This document shows, in pieces, positions 14,505 to 19,546 of a DNA stretch of 19,546 bases. Source of the stretch: an uncultured Actinomycetes bacterium (lineage in GTDB: Bacteria; Actinomycetota; Thermoleophilia; Solirubrobacterales; Solirubrobacteraceae); NCBI GenBank assembly GCA_937888775.1, contig CALAQT010000389.1, positions 1 to 19,546 of the forward strand. Direction: 5' to 3'. The stretch's first letter is position 1; each line of letters starts with the position of its first letter. A model generated the notes under the pieces. The model saw only the letters and a program-made list of their open reading frames with translations, was not told where the DNA came from and made no database searches. The translations under genes and the position numbers were made by a program.

Positions 14505-15511
14505 GGGTCTGGATTGACCTGACCAACTCCCCGCACGTGCTGGTGATGCGGCCGATGATCGCCGAATTTCGCGCCGGGGGTCACCAGGTCGAGGTCACTG
14601 CGCGGGACTTCGCCCAGACGCTCGGCTTGTGCGATCGCTTTGGAATCGGCTATACCGCGATCGGACACCATCGCGGGGCCGGCCTGGCCGCCAAGGCCCG
14701 CGGGCTGGCGTCCCGCTCGTCGCAGCTGGTCCGCTGGGCCCGGCGCCGGGACTTCGACCTGGCGATCGGACACGGATCAAACGACGTCACAGTGGCTGCC
14801 GCGCTGCTGCGCATCCCCTGTAGCACGACTTTCGATTACGAGTGGGCGACCGTGCAGCACAACGTCAACTGTCGCCTGGCCCAAGCCGTCGTGGTGCCCG
14901 ACGCGATCCCGGCCGAGCGCCTGTATCGCTATGGCGCGCGCGGCAAGCTGCATGCCTACGCGGGCCTCAAGGAGGAGTACTACCTGTCCGACTTCGAGCC
15001 CGACCCGGCGGTGTTGGACGAGCTTGAGCTCGACCGGTCCCAGCCGATTGTCGTGGTGCGGACCCCGCCCGCCGTGTCGCTATATCACCGGTTCGAGAAT
15101 GAGCAGTTCGCGCGGCTGCTGGCCCGGTTGCGGGGGACCCAGACGATCGTCATGCCGCGCACCGACCAGCAGCGCGCCGAGCTCGCCTCAGCGGGCGGGT
15201 TCATCGTGCCCGAGCGCCCTATCGACGCGCAGTCGCTGATCGCCTACGCGGATCTCGTCGTCAGTGCGGGCGGAACCATGAACCGTGAGGCGGTGGCGCT
15301 CGGGACGCCCGTCTACACCCTGTTCGAGGGCCGGTTGGGGGCCGTTGACGAACGCCTGATCGCGGAAGGACGGCTGCGACGCCTGGAGCGCGCAGATCAG
15401 GTGGAGCTGGTCAAGCGCACGGGTACAGCCGCCGCCGCCCGCGTTCGTCGCGATCCCGCGGTGCTCGCCGCGCTGCTAGCCGGCCCGGCCAGGAGACGGC
15501 GCGTGCGTTAG
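14501..15511 (+). CDS. DUF354-family GT-B-like protein
   Basis: This 336-residue protein starts with MRVWIDLTNSPHV and carries MIAEFRAGGHQVEVTARDF, both typical of the DUF354 family, whose members have a GT-B glycosyltransferase-like fold. The C-terminal half has the nucleotide-sugar-type loop SAGGTMNREAVALGTPV (255-271), like the donor site of MurG and UDP-GlcNAc epimerases. No signal peptide or membrane segment is seen, so it acts in the cytoplasm or at the inner membrane face. The start is TTG overlapping the aminotransferase TGA, so the two are translated together. No member function is firmly known to me; a role in surface polysaccharide assembly is inferred from the neighbours. The C-terminus ends in Arg-rich residues. 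Family call is fairly sure, activity is not. Confidence 0.85.
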   Translation: MRVWIDLTNSPHVLVMRPMIAEFRAGGHQVEVTARDFAQTLGLCDRFGIGYTAIGHHRGAGLAAKARGLASRSSQLVRWARRRDFDLAIGHGSNDVTVAAALLRIPCSTTFDYEWATVQHNVNCRLAQAVVVPDAIPAERLYRYGARGKLHAYAGLKEEYYLSDFEPDPAVLDELELDRSQPIVVVRTPPAVSLYHRFENEQFARLLARLRGTQTIVMPRTDQQRAELASAGGFIVPERPIDAQSLIAYADLVVSAGGTMNREAVALGTPVYTLFEGRLGAVDERLIAEGRLRRLERADQVELVKRTGTAAAARVRRDPAVLAALLAGPARRRRVR

Positions 15512-15561
15512 CTGTAGGTTTTCGGATCCGATCCATGAGCCGCCGCCGGCTGAGCGGCTGG

Positions 15562-15567
15562 TACTGT
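15562..15567 (+). promoter_or_regulatory. Possible -10 box for the GT-C-like gene
   Basis: TACTGT fits TANNNT and ends 8 bases before the GTG at 15576. No Shine-Dalgarno lies before the GTG, so a leaderless start is plausible. No -35 is evident. The 64-base gap also holds a 6-base inverted repeat (AGCCGC/GCGGCT) around 15538-15559. Confidence 0.25.
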
Positions 15568-15575
15568 CGCTGCCC

Positions 15576-17150
15576 GTGTCTGATACCGCAGTTCAGCATC
15601 CGCCAGCCGGCCGCCAGCCGGAGACAGGATCCTCACGGGCGACTCGACCGACCGGCACCCGGGCCCTGGCCGGTCGCTACGCATGGTGGATCGTCGCCGT
15701 CGCGCTGGTCATCTTCTCGGCCGTAGTCGTGCTCGTGGCCGGTACCAGGCCCGGCTATGACCCCTACGGCTGGCTGGTGTGGGGCTATCAGGCGTGGCAC
15801 GCGTCGCTGAACCTGGGCGGTGCGCCGTCGTGGAAGCCGTTCACGTTCCTGTTCACCGTCCCATACTCGCTGTTCGGGCACTACGCGCTGTGGCTGTGGA
15901 TGACGACCGCCGTCGCGTCCTCGCTGGCGGGCAGCATCTTCGCCGGACGGATCGCCTACCGAGTTGTCGCGACGAGCCCGGCCGGCGGCTCTTCATCCTT
16001 AAGTGGCTCGGTCCGGGGCTCGTCGTCCGCCACCGGCCCGGAGCGACGCTCGGCGGCGATCGCCGCCGCGATCTTCGCCGGGCTGGCGCTGCTGGGGATC
16101 CAGGACTACATGCACTACGTGCTGAGCGTCCAGTCGGATCCGATGCTGGTCACGGTTTGCCTGGCGGCGATCGACTGCCATCTGTCCGGGCATCCCCGCT
16201 GGGCGTTCGTGCTGCTGGCGCTCGCGTCGCTGGGGCGCCCGGAGGCATGGCCGTTCACGGGGCTGTACGCGATCTGGGCGTGGCGAACGATCCCCGCGAT
16301 GCGATGGCTGATCGGCGTCTGCCTGCTGGCGATCGCGGCGCTGTGGTTCGGCGTCCCGGAGATCACCAATCATCGCCCCAACATCGCCGGGCAGCTGGCA
16401 CTCAAGTCGCCGCGGGAGTTGCACAGCAACAAGGTGATCGGCACGATCGATCGCTTCACCGCCCTCAGCTACTTCCCGATCGAGCTTGCCGCCGTGGTCG
16501 CGGTCGTGATCGCGGCATTCAAGCGAAACCTGGTAGTGCTGATGCTCGCGGCGGCCGCCGTGCTGTGGGTGCTGATCGAGATTGCGTTCACGCTGCACGG
16601 CTTCCCCGGCGTGCCGCGCTACCTGTTCGAGCCCGCCGGCGTGACCGCCGCCCTCGCCGGTATCGCAGTGGGTTGGGTTCTGGTCGACGCGCCCCGCCTG
16701 TCGGCGAAGCTGTCCGGCTGGAGCGGGATTCCGGTCGTGGTCGTTCTGGTCGCCAGCCTGCTACCGGGCGCGCTGGCCCGGGCCCGTACCGAGCACAGGG
16801 ACCTGAATCACGAGCGCGCCCGGACGACCGAGATCAACAAGCTCGCGGCGACGATCGACGCCATCGGGGGCTATAAGCACCTCCGCGCCTGCGGCCGGCC
16901 GGTGATGAATGTCGAGTACGTGAGCATCATGGCCTGGTACATCAAGCTCGATACGGGCTACATCGGCTACCGGCCCCAGTTCGAGCTGAAGAAGAAGTAT
17001 CCAATCGTCCTGTTCACGTCACTGCCCAACGGCTGGGCGGTGCACTCATACCGGGTCAGGCCCGCGCTGCGAGCCTCCTGCTCGAACCTGGCCAATGCCC
17101 TCTACGTGCCCACGGCGCGCCACCCCAACGGCGTCCTGATCCACCGCTGA
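15576..17150 (+). CDS. GT-C-like multipass membrane protein
   Basis: This 524-residue protein has a cytoplasmic N-terminal tail of about 33 residues, then about nine to ten membrane helices and a soluble C-terminal domain of about 120 residues. After the first helix comes RPGYDPYGWLVWG (58-70), the place where GT-C glycosyltransferases carry a catalytic Asp (Asp62 here), then SWKPFTFLFTVPYSLFG. SDPML (187-191) and RPEAW (221-225) also recur in such proteins. It resembles lipid-linked sugar transferases of the PMT/ArnT superclass but I cannot name a specific family. The loop at about 131-160 is a Ser/Gly-rich, low-complexity insert with a TTA leucine codon (15999-16001). Two Cys (439, 502) in the outer C-terminal domain might pair. 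GTG is used as start because no ATG would keep the first helix with a sensible tail. Confidence 0.8.
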   Translation: MSDTAVQHPPAGRQPETGSSRATRPTGTRALAGRYAWWIVAVALVIFSAVVVLVAGTRPGYDPYGWLVWGYQAWHASLNLGGAPSWKPFTFLFTVPYSLFGHYALWLWMTTAVASSLAGSIFAGRIAYRVVATSPAGGSSSLSGSVRGSSSATGPERRSAAIAAAIFAGLALLGIQDYMHYVLSVQSDPMLVTVCLAAIDCHLSGHPRWAFVLLALASLGRPEAWPFTGLYAIWAWRTIPAMRWLIGVCLLAIAALWFGVPEITNHRPNIAGQLALKSPRELHSNKVIGTIDRFTALSYFPIELAAVVAVVIAAFKRNLVVLMLAAAAVLWVLIEIAFTLHGFPGVPRYLFEPAGVTAALAGIAVGWVLVDAPRLSAKLSGWSGIPVVVVLVASLLPGALARARTEHRDLNHERARTTEINKLAATIDAIGGYKHLRACGRPVMNVEYVSIMAWYIKLDTGYIGYRPQFELKKKYPIVLFTSLPNGWAVHSYRVRPALRASCSNLANALYVPTARHPNGVLIHR

Positions 17151-17152
17151 AC

Positions 17153-17166
17153 GGGCGACGCCGCCC
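17153..17166 (+). terminator. Small GC hairpin after the GT-C-like gene
   Basis: GGGCG and CGCCC form a 5-base stem with a 4-base loop three bases after the stop codon. It lacks a T-run, so it is at best a weak terminator. Confidence 0.2.
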
Positions 17167-17219
17167 CGACCGACCGGCCGCTAACGCGCCCTCAGTACAG
17201 GGTTCTCCGCCCTCCCCAC

Positions 17220-17225
17220 TAAAAT
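17220..17225 (+). promoter_or_regulatory. Likely -10 box for the NDP-sugar dehydratase gene
   Basis: TAAAAT is a near-consensus -10 in very GC-rich DNA and ends 9 bases before ATG 17235, so transcription would begin close to the ATG. No Shine-Dalgarno is found in the gap, which fits a leaderless mRNA. A -35 is not obvious. This is the best of the promoter candidates in the window. Confidence 0.45.
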
Positions 17226-17234
17226 CTCCGGCCA

Positions 17235-19208
17235 ATGCGCCGGCGGATCAGATCCGCGGCCTTTCCCGTCCACCGCCACGCGCTGCCCCAGCTGCTGGTG
17301 GACGGTGTCTTGGTCGCGCTCGCATACTTCCTCGCCTTCCGGCTGAGGTTCGAGGACCACGTGCCGTGGCGCTACGAGCACCTGTTCGAGGCCACGATTC
17401 CCTGGGTTATCGTTGTCACGCTGATTGTGCTCGCCTCGTTTGGCCTCTACCAGCGCTTGTGGAAGTATGTCGGCCAGCGCGACTACGAGGCGGTAGTCAA
17501 GGGGCTGGTGCTCTCGACGCTCGTGATCGTCGGCGCGATCACGCTGCTGCACCCGGTTCAGACCGCTCCGCGGATCGAGACCCACGGCAACACCTTCAGT
17601 GTGGTGTCCAGTCCGGTGGCGCTCCCCGCCAGCGTGATCTCGCTGTTCTTCCTGCTGCAGATGGCGCTGCTGGTGGCTGCCCGCTTCCTCGTGCACCTGA
17701 TCGTGGAGGGACGCGTGCGCAGTTTCAGGGTCGGCAAGGGAGCGGGCGAGGTGCTCGTGGTCGGCGGCGGTCAGGGTGGTCGGCTGGTGGTCCGTGAGCT
17801 GCTGCGCAACCCGCAGTTGAGGCTGCGCCCGGTCGGGTTCGTCGACGACGACCCCCGCAAGCAGGGGATCAAGGATGAGCACGGCCTCAAGGTGCTCGGC
17901 ACCACGTCGGCGGCCGATCTGGACCGGATCCTCGACGAGCTGGAACCCGACGAGGTGGTGATCGCGATCCCCTCGGCTCCGGGTACGCTGCGCGCACGTG
18001 TGGTGACCGCCTGCCGGGCCCGCGGCATTCCGGTACGCACGACGCCCACCGTGTTCGAGTTGCTCAGGGACGGCTCAGGCCAACTGAGGGTGACGCGGCA
18101 GCTGCGCGAGGTCCGCGTCGAGGACATGCTCGGGCGCGAGCCCGTCCGCGAGGAGCTGGAGCGCGTTGGTGCCTATCTGGCCGGCCAGGTCGTGCTCGTC
18201 ACCGGCGCCGGAGGCTCGATCGGCGCCGAGCTGTGCCGGCAGATTGCCCGCGTCGGGCCGCGGCGCCTGGTCCTGGTCGATCACGCTGAGGACAACCTGT
18301 TCGAGATCCTGCGCGAGCTCGAGGAGGATCGTCACGTCCGCACCGCGATCCCGGTCTTGGCCGACTGCCGGGAGGAGGAACGGATGCGGGAGGTGATCGC
18401 CGAGCACCGCCCGGCGGTCATCTTCCACGCGGCTGCCTACAAGCACGTGGCGATGATGGAGCTCAATCCGGTCGAGGCGATCCGCAACAATGCGCTGGCG
18501 ACCCGGCTGATGGCCAGGATCGCCGGTGACGCCGGTGTGCGGACCTTCGTACTCGTCTCCACCGACAAGGCGGTCAAGCCGGCGACGGTGATGGGCGCCT
18601 CCAAGGCACTGGCCGAATGGGCCGTAGAGGCCGCCGCCGCCAAGCACCCGGGTACCACCTACTCGACCGTGCGATTTGGCAACGTGTTGGCCTCCTCCGG
18701 ATCCGTGGTCTCGATCTTCCGCCGCCAGATCGCCGCCGGCGGCCCCGTGACCGTCACCGACCCGCGCATGAGCCGGTATTTCATGACGATTCCGGAGGCG
18801 GTGCAGCTGATCATTCGCGCCGGCTCGCTGGGCGAGGCCAGCGGCGAGGTGTTCGTGCTGGAGATGGGCGATCCAGTGTCGATCATCGAGCTCGCCGAGC
18901 AGATGATCCGTTTGTCGGGGCTTGAACCCGAGCGTGACATCGCGATCGAGATCATTGGTGCCCGGCCGGGGGAGAAGTTTCACGAGGACCTGTTCAATCC
19001 CTACGAATATCCGCAGCCCACGCCAGCCGAGAAGATCGTCCGCGCCGAGCGTCAGCGGCTGGAGCCGAGCTGGGTGGAACACACCTTCGCTGAGATCAAC
19101 CTGCTGGTCCTGGAGGGTGACGCTGCCGGCCTGGCCGAGCACGTCGCCAAGTTGTCAGAAGCGAGGATGACCCTCGCCGGCGACGAAGCCGCCGGGTTCG
19201 CCCCTTAG
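17235..19208 (+). CDS. Membrane-bound NDP-sugar 4,6-dehydratase (FlaA1/PglF/CapD family)
   Basis: This 657-residue protein has four N-terminal membrane helices (about 18-36, 55-72, 90-106, 130-155), a first Rossmann domain (VVGGGQGG, 175-182; about 172-280) and a second, SDR-type domain (about 317-600) with TGAGGSIG (323-330), the active-site STDKA (442-446) and M453-G-A-S-K457. The M-x3-K in place of the usual Y-x3-K marks the inverting dehydratases such as PglF, WbpM and FlaA1. These act on UDP-GlcNAc (or a related NDP-sugar) to give a 4-keto-6-deoxy sugar, the substrate for a DegT aminotransferase such as the one at 13416. Length matches the long WbpM-type class. There is no Shine-Dalgarno, but a TAAAAT box lies just upstream. 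The substrate is inferred from the family. Confidence 0.93.
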   Translation: MRRRIRSAAFPVHRHALPQLLVDGVLVALAYFLAFRLRFEDHVPWRYEHLFEATIPWVIVVTLIVLASFGLYQRLWKYVGQRDYEAVVKGLVLSTLVIVGAITLLHPVQTAPRIETHGNTFSVVSSPVALPASVISLFFLLQMALLVAARFLVHLIVEGRVRSFRVGKGAGEVLVVGGGQGGRLVVRELLRNPQLRLRPVGFVDDDPRKQGIKDEHGLKVLGTTSAADLDRILDELEPDEVVIAIPSAPGTLRARVVTACRARGIPVRTTPTVFELLRDGSGQLRVTRQLREVRVEDMLGREPVREELERVGAYLAGQVVLVTGAGGSIGAELCRQIARVGPRRLVLVDHAEDNLFEILRELEEDRHVRTAIPVLADCREEERMREVIAEHRPAVIFHAAAYKHVAMMELNPVEAIRNNALATRLMARIAGDAGVRTFVLVSTDKAVKPATVMGASKALAEWAVEAAAAKHPGTTYSTVRFGNVLASSGSVVSIFRRQIAAGGPVTVTDPRMSRYFMTIPEAVQLIIRAGSLGEASGEVFVLEMGDPVSIIELAEQMIRLSGLEPERDIAIEIIGARPGEKFHEDLFNPYEYPQPTPAEKIVRAERQRLEPSWVEHTFAEINLLVLEGDAAGLAEHVAKLSEARMTLAGDEAAGFAP

Positions 19209-19222
19209 ACTGCCGCCCGACG

Positions 19223-19546
19223 ATGGAAGCCGTCCCATTTGCCCTTTCGGTCAGCCACTTCATCAACACGGTGGGTGCCGACGCAGGATTCGCCGCGATC
19301 ATCGGTCTCGCGCTGCTGGTCGTGCTGTATTTCGCCCAGGCCCGTGAGACCCACTCGCTGCGTGATCAGGCGGCCGATGCCGAGGGTCGCGTGGCCCAAC
19401 TTGAGCGGCGCGTCGCTGCCCTGACGAGGGCACAGACCCCCGCGGCGGCCCCGGCTCCGCGCGCGGTCTCTGCCCCCGCTTCTGTGGCCCGCCCGCCCGC
19501 CCGTCCGGTCCTGGCCGCCCGCCCGGCCAGCCCTGCAGCCTCGCCG
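19223..19546 (+). CDS. N-terminal part of a TM/coiled-coil protein with Ala/Pro-rich linker (3'-truncated by the window edge)
   Basis: From ATG 19223 the frame stays open to the window end, giving 108 residues. After a short N-terminus comes one transmembrane helix (about 22-37, ending LLVVLYFAQARE), then a heptad-like helix of about 30 residues (38-68) that could form a coiled coil, then a long Ala/Pro/Arg stretch typical of a flexible linker. From memory, Thermoleophilia have proteins that begin this way and end in a LytR C-terminal-type domain, but that part is outside the window, so the function is unknown. The gene follows the dehydratase by 14 bases and may share its transcript. TAGACT at 19206-19211 could also act as a -10 box, with 11 bases to the ATG. 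Confidence 0.7.
   Translation, partial: MEAVPFALSVSHFINTVGADAGFAAIIGLALLVVLYFAQARETHSLRDQAADAEGRVAQLERRVAALTRAQTPAAAPAPRAVSAPASVARPPARPVLAARPASPAASP

Noticed and set aside
15535..15726. Small plus-strand frame starting in the gap before the GT-C-like gene
   Set aside because: It overlaps the N-terminal part of that gene in another frame and has the Pro/Arg/Ser composition of GC-rich noise.

Overview
The window is GC-rich, gene-dense DNA from an actinobacterium. The gene order fhaA-fhaB-pstP-rodA-pbpA-pknB is the hallmark actinobacterial cell-growth/signalling operon. No pknA lies between pbpA and pknB, and ddl is attached directly after pknB. Together with the style of several proteins (a UppP with an unusual motif, an archaeal-looking PurM, GT-C membrane proteins, a short TM/coiled-coil protein), this suggests the class Thermoleophilia (Solirubrobacterales-like). 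That placement is inference from protein style, not from a marker gene.

Layout. (1) 1-8881, plus strand: the C-terminal end of a multipass membrane protein, then fhaA, fhaB, a PP2C phosphatase with a small ectodomain, rodA/ftsW, pbpA, pknB with four PASTA repeats and a Thr-rich tail, and ddl. Four of the junctions are 4-base overlaps or gaps of only a few bases, so this looks like one transcription unit joining phospho-signalling to peptidoglycan synthesis. (2) 8906-10411, minus strand: a second transmembrane Ser/Thr kinase with a discoidin-like ectodomain, convergent to ddl. (3) 10436-10662, plus strand: a broken remnant of a DsbA-family thioredoxin-fold gene, with a frameshift and most of the 3' part missing. 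(4) 13388-10675, minus strand: dedA, uppP, purM, with a zero-base gap and a 1-base overlap. DedA and UppP together would recycle the undecaprenyl-phosphate carrier; purM is an odd passenger. (5) 13416-19208, plus strand: an envelope-glycan block with a DegT-type aminotransferase, a DUF354 GT-B-like protein, a GT-C-like membrane protein and a FlaA1/CapD-type membrane-bound NDP-sugar dehydratase. (6) 19223 to the end: the start of a TM/coiled-coil protein that runs out of the window.

How the parts could work together: PknB senses muropeptides or lipid II through PASTA domains, PstP reverses its phosphorylation, FhaA and FhaB read phosphothreonine, RodA and PbpA polymerise and cross-link peptidoglycan, and Ddl supplies D-Ala-D-Ala. 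UppP and DedA return the lipid carrier to the inner leaflet. The dehydratase and aminotransferase could make an amino-deoxy sugar for a surface glycan built on the same carrier.

No rRNA, tRNA, CRISPR array, insertion sequence or phage gene was seen. No gene-free stretch exceeds about 300 bases. The most notable items are the DsbA-family pseudogene, the uppP-dedA pair with a variant UppP motif, the unusual PurM, the two sensor kinases with different ectodomains, and TANNNT boxes placed 7-9 bases before several start codons, which suggest leaderless transcripts. I did not find a clearly new multi-gene system.
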